Below, in pieces: positions 17,389 to 25,702 of a stretch of 64,000 bases of DNA. Position 1 is the first letter of the stretch. Each line of letters starts with the position of its first letter. Both the position numbers and the translations under genes were made by a program. The DNA comes from a bacterium HR19. GTDB lineage: Bacteria; Calescibacteriota; Calescibacteriia; Calescibacteriales; Calescibacteriaceae. The stretch is taken from assembly GCA_002898315.1 (NCBI GenBank), contig BEHV01000010.1:1-64000 (forward strand). Direction: 5' to 3'. The notes under the pieces are model-generated. The model was not told the origin of the DNA. It made no database searches and saw only the letters and a program-made list of their open reading frames with translations.

Positions 17389-18699
17389 TCATGAGTTTGT
17401 GAGCAAATCTCTTATATAAACCAGTTCGCTTTCTGAAAAAATCTCTGTTGTGCATATAAGATAGGCGGACTTCTTCACACCTGTCAAAATTTCATATTCC
17501 TTCTCGTCTAAAAACTTCGGTATAACTCTTTCTAATCTTATCGGCGGAAAAATTCCCTCTTCAATAAATTTGTTCTCATCTATATCAATATAAGCTGGGA
17601 ACTCCTTGGAATACTCTGCTTCAAAGACCGGCTTTATCTTTTGGCGCAGAAACAGAGAGTTTTTCAAACTTTCTTCTGCTATCTTTTTTAATCCATCAGC
17701 TCCGTAGTATTTTATAAAAGCTACTGCTCTTACCGCAAGCAATGTTGTAGATGTGCATATATTTGAAGTCGCTTTTTCTCTTCTTATGTGCTGTTCTCTT
17801 GTCTGCAATATCATTGCATAACATTTATTCCCCTCTATATCCTCTGTCTTACCTATTATTCTTCCCGGCATTTTTCTTATGTGTTCTTTTTTTGTGAGAA
17901 ATATTCCGAGACCTGAACCACCAAAAGACGGATAGTTCCCGAGTGGCTGTCCATCAGATACAACTATGTCTGCGGAGAAACTTCCCGGCGGTTTCAGAAA
18001 AGCCATATCAACAGGGTCTGGAACTGCGACAATTAGGATTCCATTGACACTCTCTCTTATTTTTTTCAGGTCTTCTATAACTCCAAAAAAATTCGGACTC
18101 TGGACGACAAATATATCATCTACTTCAAAAATTTTCGTTCTGCCGTTTTCAAGTGGTATAAGCTCAAGTTCAATTTCTGCTGTCTCAAGGTATGATTTCA
18201 CGACTTCAAGCCAGAATGGATTTACTCCTGCTGATATATAGACCTTTTTTTTGTTTGATATTCTGTGAGCCATAAGGCATGCTTCTGCGAGAGCGGAGCC
18301 ACCACCATACATCCCCGCATTAGAAACATCCATATCAAAAAGTTCTGTCATAAGTGATTGGAAGTCAAAGAGCATTTTCATTATTCCTTGGCTCATTTCA
18401 GCTTGGTATGGCGTATATGATGTGAAAAATCCCGGCAGAGATGACGCGAAATCACATACCGCAGGTACATAATGGAAATAAACTCCTCCGCCAGCGAGAG
18501 ATAAAATGCAGTACCTATTTTTTTCTGCTTTTTTCATAGCTAATTTGAAGACCTCTTTTTCGTCCATGCCTTTTCCGAGCCCAAGCTCTTTCACCTTGAA
18601 TTTATCAGGAATATCGTCAAAGAGTTCTTCTAAACTTTTTATGCCTAAAAATTCCATCATCTCTTTTATTTCCTCTTGTGTATGTGGTATGAAGTCCAT
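17389..18699 (-). CDS. gcvPA: glycine dehydrogenase (decarboxylating) subunit 1, GcvPA
   Basis: The 436-residue protein is the N-terminal-half P-protein of the split glycine cleavage system. Family segments are the N-terminal FIPHTQEEIKEMMEFLG, FFTSYTPYQAEMSQGIMKML, SNAGMYGGGSALAEACLMA, and QTREQHIRREKATSNICTST. The PLP-binding Lys resides in the partner subunit GcvPB, not seen here, so GcvPB and the H and T proteins must be elsewhere. The holoenzyme decarboxylates glycine and passes aminomethyl to the H-protein lipoyl arm. TAAATT ends nine bases before the ATG, without Shine-Dalgarno. Its stop borders the cas6 remnant. Confidence 0.93.
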   Translation of the reverse strand: MDFIPHTQEEIKEMMEFLGIKSLEELFDDIPDKFKVKELGLGKGMDEKEVFKLAMKKAEKNRYCILSLAGGGVYFHYVPAVCDFASSLPGFFTSYTPYQAEMSQGIMKMLFDFQSLMTELFDMDVSNAGMYGGGSALAEACLMAHRISNKKKVYISAGVNPFWLEVVKSYLETAEIELELIPLENGRTKIFEVDDIFVVQSPNFFGVIEDLKKIRESVNGILIVAVPDPVDMAFLKPPGSFSADIVVSDGQPLGNYPSFGGSGLGIFLTKKEHIRKMPGRIIGKTEDIEGNKCYAMILQTREQHIRREKATSNICTSTTLLAVRAVAFIKYYGADGLKKIAEESLKNSLFLRQKIKPVFEAEYSKEFPAYIDIDENKFIEEGIFPPIRLERVIPKFLDEKEYEILTGVKKSAYLICTTEIFSESELVYIRDLLTNS

Positions 18700-18794
18700 T
18701 TCAAATCTAATTTATCTTTCTGACGCAAAATTTGAATTTTTATGATAAATTTTTTGGCTTTAATGTTCTTTCAAGATTTATCTGAACCGATGCC

Positions 18795-19970
18795 TTATGA
18801 TATTTTCTTTTCTATGATTTCAAAGATTTTTTCCTGAACTTTTTTCTCTTTGACGAGTGTTTTGAGTGTTTCTATTCTATCTTTGAAATTTTCTTTTATT
18901 TTCTGGGGCGGAATACTTGTTCTTTCCGAGAGTTCGTTGAGATAGTTTTCTATATCTTCGTCTGATATATCTATTTTATCTTGTTCAATGATGTTTTTTA
19001 TCAGGATTTCTTCTGCGGAGAGCAAGATTGCTTGTGATTCTGCCAGTTTTCTTTCAATCTGTGGGTAGCGAGAGACAACCTCGTTGAATTTTTGCATGAA
19101 AAGAGTTCTTGGTATTGATAACTGATTTTTCTCTGCGACTTTCCCGATAAACGAGAAGTAGAGAGAATTTTTGAGTTCATTTTTTTTCTGGTTCAGAATT
19201 CTTTTTTTTATGTCTTCGTACATTTCTTTTTCGTCATTGTATCCGAGAGTTTTGGCGAGGTCTTCTTCTTTTGGAATTACCTTTATCTTTATACCTTTGA
19301 GTGTCACTCTTACTTTTTCATCTCCTAATACTGCTTCTCTGACTTCATTTATTTTCATTCCATCAACGAGTTTTTTAAAAAATTCTTCTGAGTTCTGGAT
19401 ATTTACTATTTGCGATATTCTTTTTTGAGTTACTCTCCCTGTTTTTATGTTTTTTATTATTATATCAAAGACCGCGACATCGTCTTGTGATACCGTATCT
19501 TTTTCTTTTTCTTCTTCAAGAACTGCAAATCTCTCTTTGAGATTATCTATCTCTCTTTTCACCTCATCATCTGAAACATCTAATTTTTCCTGCGGTTTTT
19601 CTACATCAACATCAAGGTCTATTTTCTTTTTAGGTATCACTTCAAATTTGATTGAGAACTCAATTGTATCTCCTTTTTGACTCCACACAGGTGTTTCAAA
19701 AGATAGTACTTCTATCCATTTATCTTTCTTTTTTGTTTCCTGCTCAATTATGTCGGCGATTTTGCTTCTCACAGCGTTGTTTTTGGCTTCTTCTCCATAT
19801 TTTCTCTCAATTATCTCAATCGGAACCTTTCCGGGTCTGAATCCTGGAATTTTCACCGACTTTGCCAATCTTTCAAGTTCTCTTTGATATACTTCTTTTA
19901 TCTCCTCTTCTTTGAAACTGCCAGATATTTCAAATATAGTGGAACTTATATTTTTTATCTCAAAGTTCAT
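18795..19970 (-). CDS. tig: trigger factor, ribosome-associated chaperone
   Basis: The 391-residue product has the N-terminal ribosome-binding domain containing PGFRPGKVPIEIIERKYG (the GFRxGKxP signature at about residue 40), a central FKBP-like domain and a long helical C-terminal domain. It binds near the peptide exit tunnel at L23/L29. It lies 6 bp downstream of rpmE on the same strand, likely co-transcribed. The length is slightly below the E. coli protein (432), mainly in the C-terminal arms. Confidence 0.94.
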   Translation of the reverse strand: MNFEIKNISSTIFEISGSFKEEEIKEVYQRELERLAKSVKIPGFRPGKVPIEIIERKYGEEAKNNAVRSKIADIIEQETKKKDKWIEVLSFETPVWSQKGDTIEFSIKFEVIPKKKIDLDVDVEKPQEKLDVSDDEVKREIDNLKERFAVLEEEKEKDTVSQDDVAVFDIIIKNIKTGRVTQKRISQIVNIQNSEEFFKKLVDGMKINEVREAVLGDEKVRVTLKGIKIKVIPKEEDLAKTLGYNDEKEMYEDIKKRILNQKKNELKNSLYFSFIGKVAEKNQLSIPRTLFMQKFNEVVSRYPQIERKLAESQAILLSAEEILIKNIIEQDKIDISDEDIENYLNELSERTSIPPQKIKENFKDRIETLKTLVKEKKVQEKIFEIIEKKIS

Positions 19971-19976
19971 AGCTTT

Positions 19977-20204
19977 TTATTTTTTCATTTTATCAATGAA
20001 ATCTCCGTATCTTCTTTTGAATTTTTCAATTGTTCCGAACTTATCTACAAGTTTTTCCTCTTCTGCTCCTTTGTAGAATGGATGGCAGGCGGAGCATATT
20101 TCAACTGCATAATCCTGTTTCCTCGTTGAACGCACTACGAAAGAGTTCCCACATGCGCATGTTATTCTGACAACCTTATACTCTGGATGAATTCCCTTTT
20201 TCAT
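19977..20204 (-). CDS. rpmE: 50S ribosomal protein L31, zinc-binding form
   Basis: A 75-residue protein begins [22 protein letters not shown] and contains [12 protein letters not shown]. The four cysteines (C-x-C and C-x2-C) form the zinc site of C-plus L31. The start at 20204 is chosen because it gives the family N-terminus; upstream codons (from 20234) would add a non-homologous ten residues. A TATAAA-like box lies just upstream of this ATG. It precedes tig on the same strand. Confidence 0.93.
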   Translation of the reverse strand: MKKGIHPEYKVVRITCACGNSFVVRSTRKQDYAVEICSACHPFYKGAEEEKLVDKFGTIEKFKRRYGDFIDKMKK

Positions 20205-20272
20205 AAGCTTTATAGTAGTGAAGCATGAATACAAAGTTCAAAAATTCAAACTTTTTGATCTCAGTTTTATTT

Positions 20273-21031
20273 TTATATTTCTATTTTAGCTGGCAGAAGA
20301 TATGAGTAGTAAGCTCTCAAAAGGGAGTCAATATACTTTACAGAAAGCAGATGTGAGGCGGGTTTTACCAATTTTACGGTGTGCTTCAGAAGAGGATAAG
20401 AAAAGTTTATGATTTTCGCAAGAGGAACATCAGGGTAAAACCTTATAAATCTTTTCTCTATATTGGTTTTTACCGCATCAAGAAACAGAATGAGGAACAA
20501 GGGAAGGTTTTTCCCTTCCGACGATTTCTCCCACGCATCTTTTATTGTCTTGAAAAACATTATGTTGGCGACTTTTATAGCTCCAATTGATTCAGCGATT
20601 TCATTTCTCTTTACCCAATCAGATAAGAACTCATAAGCGCCTTTGAGATTGTCTATAAAGAGCATCTCCGCAACTTTGTCTGCCCATTTTTGAGTTGGGT
20701 CAAGAACTTTTGCGGAAACAAAAACACCATCTTCCTCTCTCTCAACACATGCCCATATTACTCTATCTTCTTTTTTTGAAAGTATAATTGTGAAAAGATT
20801 TCCCGAGACAAATCTTGATATTTTCAGCATTTTCATGGTTTTATATATGAGTTCTGTATCTATGAGTATATCAATGAAAAACGGGTGGAAAAGTTTTTCT
20901 TCCTCGGAAAGTTTTTGACCGTTTTTGAGCTTTGCGCACCTTTCAACAAGTGTGAACCATGGCTCCCTGAAAGATTTTCCCGCCCACTCCTTTATCTCCT
21001 TCTCTTCTCTTGTCAAAATTACCTCTCCCAT
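20273..21031 (-). CDS. conserved-looking hypothetical protein, about 252 residues
   Basis: From the chosen ATG (MGEVILTREEKE) the protein is about 252 residues, soluble-looking, with acidic N-terminal helices and a basic C-terminus ending LLRAYYSYLLPAKIEI. Segments such as REPWFTLVERCAKLKNGQ and RVIWACVEREEDGVFV do not match a family I recognise. The start is supported by TAAAAT ending seven bases before ATG, the same pattern as other first genes in the window; an upstream extension (from 21094) would add a hydrophobic stretch. It appears to be a single-gene unit. Function unknown. Confidence 0.6.
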   Translation of the reverse strand: MGEVILTREEKEIKEWAGKSFREPWFTLVERCAKLKNGQKLSEEEKLFHPFFIDILIDTELIYKTMKMLKISRFVSGNLFTIILSKKEDRVIWACVEREEDGVFVSAKVLDPTQKWADKVAEMLFIDNLKGAYEFLSDWVKRNEIAESIGAIKVANIMFFKTIKDAWEKSSEGKNLPLFLILFLDAVKTNIEKRFIRFYPDVPLAKIINFSYPLLKHTVKLVKPASHLLSVKYIDSLLRAYYSYLLPAKIEI

Positions 21032-21128
21032 AAAATCAATTTTACTCTCCAAGACCCAAGAAAATAAAAAAACAACATTAAATAGAAATATCAAAATTAT
21101 CTTTTGTTTTTGCTTTTACATCTTTGCG

Positions 21129-22607
21129 TTATGTGTTTTGATGAAAAAACTCATTTATACACTCTGACACATACTTCACCTCGTTTTCTTTGAGAAAATG
21201 ATGACAAGGAATGCTCAAAATCTTTTTTGAAATCTCTCGCGCATTTTTCAGATTCCCAAAATTTATAGCCCTTTTCTCAAACACCTTCATATCGCAAAGA
21301 GGTTTAGGGTAATAAACTGCACTTTCAACTCCGTTCTCTTCAAGAAATTTTCTCAATTTATCTCTTTCAGATTCGTTTTCAAGCAACACTGAAAACTGAT
21401 GATAAACATGAAAGGAGTATTCTTTTTCTATGGGAAGTTTTACTCTATCTTTTACCTTTATATATTTTCTATACCACTCAGCTATGTTTCTCCTTTTTCT
21501 GTTGAATTCATCAAGCAGATTGAGTTTTTCAAGAAGCAGAGCTGACTGGATTGAGTCAAGTCGTGAGTTATAACCTATGAAATGAGCGTTGTATTTTTCT
21601 ATGCATCCGTGATTTCTCAGGATTTTTACAAGTTCTGCGATTTTATCGTCGTTGGTTGCGATTGCTCCTCCATCTCCGAATCCACCAAGGTTTTTTGAAG
21701 GGAAAAAACTGAATGCAGAAGCATCTCCTATTGAGCCGAGCTTTCTTCTTTCATCTTTTTTTATGAACTCTCCACCTCCCGCCTGCGCTACATCTTCAAC
21801 GACAAATAAACCATTTTTTTCCGCAATCTCCATTATGTCATCCATCTTTGCTGAATGTCCAAAAAGATGTACAGGAACTATTCCCACAATTTTCTTGCCG
21901 AACTTTTTTACGCAATTTTCAATTTCGTCTGGCGCTATACAGAAGTCGTTTTCATCTATATCAACAAAGATGGGAGTGGCTCCGGCTCTGATTATCGCTT
22001 CCCCTGTCGCAACGAAAGTAAAAGGAGTCGTTATTATAATGTCTTCCTTTGAGAAGAACTCTTCTTTTTTTGTTTTCAGAGCTATTGCGCAAAGAGATAG
22101 CAATAGCGCATCTGTTCCTGATGCGACTCCAATGACATACTTCACCCCAAGATATTTTGCGAACTCCTCTTCAAATTTTTTTACTTCTTCACCTAAAATG
22201 AACTTTCCAGAGGAGAAAACCTGATTTATTTTCTTTTCAAATTCACTACAGAAGAACGCGAACTCTCTTTTTGGATCAAGCATGGGAACTCTTCCTATTT
22301 TTCTTTCTGCCTTGTGGTATGTTTCAAGAGATTTTGTATCTTTTATGATTTTGCCTCTTTCACCAAAGAACTTGACAAAATCTGTTTCGTCATCTTCAAT
22401 AGAAGGGAAAATTCTCACTTTTCCTTCTCTTATCAGTTTATCTATTTTGATTTTTAGCTTTTCATCTTTGAGGAATTTGTAGGTAAATCTTCCGATGAAA
22501 ATAAATTTCTCATCTGAATTATTCATAAGGTTTTCAAATTTTGAGAGCGCTTCCTCTTTTGAAATCATCTCATGTGAGATAAGAAAAAACTCCTCTGACA
22601 TTTTCAA
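21129..22607 (-). CDS. DegT/DnrJ/EryC1/StrS-type PLP aminotransferase with an extra N-terminal domain
   Basis: The C-terminal 375 residues are a typical sugar-nucleotide aminotransferase: VASGTDALLLSLCAIAL, a PLP-contacting VEDVAQAGGGE segment, and FSFFPSKNLGGFGDGGAI with the Schiff-base Lys. The C-terminal SVLLENESERDKLRKFLEENGVESAVYYPKPL is also typical. Such enzymes make amino sugars for surface polysaccharides. Residues 1 to about 115 are additional (LSKFENLMNNSDEKF..FIGRFTYKFLKDEKL..), with no family I recognise. There is no obvious sugar-nucleotide operon beside it. Confidence 0.87.
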   Translation of the reverse strand: MKMSEEFFLISHEMISKEEALSKFENLMNNSDEKFIFIGRFTYKFLKDEKLKIKIDKLIREGKVRIFPSIEDDETDFVKFFGERGKIIKDTKSLETYHKAERKIGRVPMLDPKREFAFFCSEFEKKINQVFSSGKFILGEEVKKFEEEFAKYLGVKYVIGVASGTDALLLSLCAIALKTKKEEFFSKEDIIITTPFTFVATGEAIIRAGATPIFVDIDENDFCIAPDEIENCVKKFGKKIVGIVPVHLFGHSAKMDDIMEIAEKNGLFVVEDVAQAGGGEFIKKDERRKLGSIGDASAFSFFPSKNLGGFGDGGAIATNDDKIAELVKILRNHGCIEKYNAHFIGYNSRLDSIQSALLLEKLNLLDEFNRKRRNIAEWYRKYIKVKDRVKLPIEKEYSFHVYHQFSVLLENESERDKLRKFLEENGVESAVYYPKPLCDMKVFEKRAINFGNLKNAREISKKILSIPCHHFLKENEVKYVSECINEFFHQNT

Positions 22608-22658
22608 AAAATTAACGAAAATATCTTTTTATTTTTCTATTGCAAAGAATATTTTTCC

Positions 22659-23324
22659 ATGGAAAAGATTGTGATAATTTTGTTCGGTCCTCCGGGAGTA
22701 GGGAAGGGGACGCAGGGAAAGATTGTATCTCGTGAGCTAACCATACCTCATATAGCTACGGGAGATATAATGAGAGAAGAAGTAGAGCTCCGCTCTCCTC
22801 TGGGTTTGAAAGTCAAAGATTTTTTAGGCAGAGGTCTTCTTGTCCCCGACGAAATAGTAATAGACATAATCAGAGAGAGACTCAAAAAAGACGATACACA
22901 AAAAGGGTTTATATTAGATGGTTTTCCAAGAACAGTAAATCAAGCGGAATCTCTTGATAAACTCTTTTCCGAACTCAACATAAAAGATTATAAGGTTCTG
23001 TATATTGATGTGCCAGATGAAGAGATATTAAAGAGGTTGAGCGGGAGGAGGATTTGTAGAAATTGCCAGACCGCATATAACATATATTTCAATCCACCTA
23101 AAAAGGAGGGAGTGTGCGATGTGTGCGGAGGAGAGCTGATAAGACGAGAAGATGACTCAGAAGAAAAAGTGAAGAAAAGATTAGAAGTTTATAAAGAACA
23201 AACTCTTCCTGTTATTCAATACTATCAGAGGAAAAACAGAAAGGTCATAAAAATAGATGGTCTTGGAACAGTTGAGGAAGTGAAAAAGAGAATTCTCTCT
23301 GCTGTTTTTGATTCCGGTAGGTGA
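22659..23324 (+). CDS. adk: adenylate kinase with zinc-binding lid
   Basis: The 221-residue enzyme has the P-loop FGPPGVGKGTQG, the NMP-binding DGFPRTVNQAE motif and a lid carrying CRNCQTAYN and CDVCGGELIRREDD. The four lid cysteines form a zinc site, common in Gram-positive and thermophilic adenylate kinases. It equilibrates ATP + AMP with 2 ADP. In most bacteria it follows secY; here it is about 6 kb away on the opposite strand, alone between convergent and divergent genes. Confidence 0.96.
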   Translation: MEKIVIILFGPPGVGKGTQGKIVSRELTIPHIATGDIMREEVELRSPLGLKVKDFLGRGLLVPDEIVIDIIRERLKKDDTQKGFILDGFPRTVNQAESLDKLFSELNIKDYKVLYIDVPDEEILKRLSGRRICRNCQTAYNIYFNPPKKEGVCDVCGGELIRREDDSEEKVKKRLEVYKEQTLPVIQYYQRKNRKVIKIDGLGTVEEVKKRILSAVFDSGR

Positions 23325-23335
23325 AAGAAAATTTT

Positions 23336-24010
23336 TTACTTTCTATCTTTTTCCTTTGTCAGACCGTTTTTGAATTTTAAGTTCCAGTCATCAAGGAATT
23401 TTTGAAGCCCTGTATCTGTGAGAGGGTGCTTGAAGAGCTGCCAGAAAATTTTTGGAGGCAAAGTTACTATATCTACTCCTATTTTTGCTGATTCATAGAA
23501 ATGAACGGGGTGTCTTATTGATGCTGCGAGAATTTCTGTTTCAAACCCGTAATTTCTCTTTATCTCACATATATCTTTGATGAGTTTTAGTCCATCGTAA
23601 GATATGTCATCTACTCTGCCTATAAATGGTGAAATGTAATATGCTCCAGCTTTCATAGCAAGTAGTGCCTGTGAAGGTGAGAAGATGAGTGTTACATTCA
23701 CTTTTATGCCGTTTTTTGAAAGTTCTTTTGTTGCCTTTATTCCTTCTTCTGTCATGGGAATTTTTACTACTACATAAGGAGATATTTCGGAGAGAAGTTT
23801 TGCTTGTGTTATCATTTCGTCTGATTTTATGGCTGTGACTTCCGCACTTACAGGACCTTTGACTATTTCAGCTATTTCTTTTATGTGTTTTATTGGGTCA
23901 GATGCTTCCTGAGAGAGCAGAGATGGATTTGTTGTGACTCCATCTATCAGCCCTGTCTCGCATGCCTTCTTTATCTCTTCTATGTTCGCAGTATCAAGAA
24001 ATATTTTCAT
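23336..24010 (-). CDS. small transaldolase / fructose-6-phosphate aldolase-like (TalC/MipB type)
   Basis: The 224-residue TIM-barrel starts MKIFLDTANIEEIKKACETGLIDGVTTNPSL, the signature of small transaldolases. The catalytic lysine is in VVKIPMTEEG (about residue 86), and PFIGRVDDISYDG is the downstream active-site motif. Such short enzymes serve as transaldolase in the non-oxidative pentose phosphate pathway or as fructose-6-phosphate aldolase; sequence alone does not decide. The length fits the 215-225 residue family. Confidence 0.92.
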   Translation of the reverse strand: MKIFLDTANIEEIKKACETGLIDGVTTNPSLLSQEASDPIKHIKEIAEIVKGPVSAEVTAIKSDEMITQAKLLSEISPYVVVKIPMTEEGIKATKELSKNGIKVNVTLIFSPSQALLAMKAGAYYISPFIGRVDDISYDGLKLIKDICEIKRNYGFETEILAASIRHPVHFYESAKIGVDIVTLPPKIFWQLFKHPLTDTGLQKFLDDWNLKFKNGLTKEKDRK

Positions 24011-24168
24011 TCCATTTCTCTTTTATAACGATGAAAAATTTTTTTAATTTTTACAAAATTTTTTATTTCATCTTGATAATTTTAAAAATTTTCTGCTGAA
24101 TCTTTTCGCAAGATTCTTTAAAGTTGAAATTTCGCATAATTTTTTTGTCAGAGGAGGTTAGGTGATGT

Positions 24169-24579
24169 ATGAAGTTCCCATCAAAGGAATGGGTTGAAAG
24201 ATATAGAGAGGAGCTGAACAGAAGTCCTTGGACAGAGTCGGGAAAGGGTTGGGTGTACGGTCCGATTTCACTTGTCATAAAAAAAGACGAAAAGATAGGT
24301 ATAGATAACGATGTGTATATATATTTAGATATAGATAAGGGATTTTGTAAAGAAGCTAAGATAGTGAGCAAAGAGGAAGGTGAGAAAGCTCCTTTTGTTA
24401 TATACGGGGAATACGAGAGATGGAAGCAGATAATAAAAGGGGAGCTTGAGCCGATTAAAGCTCTCGCTCAGGGAAAGCTCCAGCTCAAAGGTAATCTCGC
24501 TACAATAGTGAGATTTGTAAAAGCGGCTGAAGATATGGTTAAAACCGCTCAAAAAGTTCCAACCGAATTTATAGCCTGA
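24169..24579 (+). CDS. SCP-2 sterol-transfer-family lipid/acyl-CoA binding protein
   Basis: The 136-residue product resembles SCP2 domain proteins: an N-terminal helix with WVERYREELNRSPW, central beta strands, YGEYERWKQIIKGELEPIKALAQGKLQLKGNLATIVRFVKAAEDM and a final helix. These proteins bind hydrophobic ligands such as fatty acyl chains; the bacterial role is uncertain. Translation is preceded by GAGGAGG (24151-24157). A second ATG at 24165 opens a ten-codon overlapping frame just ahead of the true ATG 24169. It is followed five bases later by lepB, so the two are likely co-transcribed. Confidence 0.8.
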   Translation: MKFPSKEWVERYREELNRSPWTESGKGWVYGPISLVIKKDEKIGIDNDVYIYLDIDKGFCKEAKIVSKEEGEKAPFVIYGEYERWKQIIKGELEPIKALAQGKLQLKGNLATIVRFVKAAEDMVKTAQKVPTEFIA

Positions 24580-24584
24580 AAGCT

Positions 24585-25181
24585 ATGAAGATAGCAAAAA
24601 GCTCTTTCTTTTCTTTTTTTAAAGATATACTTATTGCGCTTCTTATTGCTCTTTTTGTCAGAACCTTTGCGGTTCAAGCTTACAAGATTCCATCTGGCTC
24701 AATGATACCTACTTTGCTCGTCGGCGACTACATTCTTGTCAACCGACTTGAATACGGAATCAGAATCCCATACAAAGGATATATAGTAAGATGGGGAGAG
24801 ATAAAAAGGGGTGATATTGTTGTATTTGTATATCCAGAAGACCCTTCAAAGGATTTCATAAAAAGAGTTATAGCTCTTCCCGGCGAAGAAATAGAGATAA
24901 GAAAAAAGAAGATTTATATAAACGGGAAAGAAATAGAGGACCCGTGGGGCTTTTTCTCCGATAATTATTTCGGTCCTCCGCGAGATGATTTCGGACCTTT
25001 CAAGGTCCCGGAAGGACATGTTTTTGTTATGGGTGATAACAGAGATGAGTCAAACGATTCAAGGTTCTGGGGACCTGTTCCAATAGAAAACATAAAAGGG
25101 AAAGCTTTTCTGATCTACTTTTCATGGGATAGTTCAGCTAAAACCATAAGAAAAGAAAGACTTTTCTCTCTTATAAGATAA
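24585..25181 (+). CDS. lepB: signal peptidase I
   Basis: The 198-residue protein has an N-terminal membrane anchor (about residues 10-27), then IPSGSMIPTLLVGDYILV with the catalytic Ser of box B. Box D reads DFIKRVIALPGEEIEI (catalytic Lys at the KR pair) and box E GDNRDESNDSRFWG. It cleaves Sec and Tat signal peptides at the periplasmic face. The short length lacks the larger insertions of enteric Lep. It starts five bases after the SCP2 gene, an uncommon pairing. Confidence 0.95.
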   Translation: MKIAKSSFFSFFKDILIALLIALFVRTFAVQAYKIPSGSMIPTLLVGDYILVNRLEYGIRIPYKGYIVRWGEIKRGDIVVFVYPEDPSKDFIKRVIALPGEEIEIRKKKIYINGKEIEDPWGFFSDNYFGPPRDDFGPFKVPEGHVFVMGDNRDESNDSRFWGPVPIENIKGKAFLIYFSWDSSAKTIRKERLFSLIR

Positions 25182-25212
25182 TCTTCAAACGAATTAATAA
25201 GTTTTTATTGGT

Positions 25213-25699
25213 ATGGAGCTTCTCAAAGAGATTGAAAAGAATGAAAAATGGGAGATTATAGACATCGGAAAAATCTCTGAACTCGCGAAAAAAATTCAAC
25301 TCTCTTTTCCCTACAACAAAAGGGAAGTTCTTTCTCGGAGATTATCTCAATCTCAAAACTATGGATGTATCTATAAATGTTCTGAAACCCGGCTATGTGA
25401 ATCCTTACCTTCATGTTCACAGGTATCACGAGGAGGTTTATATTTTTCTTGAGGGTGAAGGAGAGATGATGATAGGTGATAAAGTGATTAAAGTGAAGGA
25501 AGGTCATATAGTCAGGGTTGACCCGGAGGTAAAAAGAGGAGTGAGAAATCCTGATAGCTCAAAGAGCAATTTGGTTTTTATATGTGTGAGAGCTCAGGGG
25601 CAGTTCAACCGTCTTGACGGAGAGGGTGCTGGTCCAGTGTTGGGTGTTGATGGTTGGTCATACGATAAGATAATTGAAAAAGCGAAAAAAGAAAAATAA
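25213..25699 (+). pseudogene. cupin-domain protein gene interrupted by a +1 frameshift at an A7 run
   Basis: The first frame (25213 on) gives MELLKEIEKNEKWEIIDIGK and SELAKK. The cupin continues in the +1 frame: FNSLFPTTKGKFFLGDYL, NLKTMDVSINVLKPGYVNP, then the cupin motif HVHRYHEEVYIFLEGEGEM and FICVRAQGQF to 25699. The two frames meet at seven A residues (25288-25294); removing one A makes a continuous protein of about 161 residues. Candidates are sequencing/assembly error, real pseudogenisation, or slippage that restores expression. The cupin half has His ligands for a metal (HVHRYHEE). It is read in the same direction as lepB. Confidence 0.8.
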
Positions 25700-25702
25700 A
25701 TT

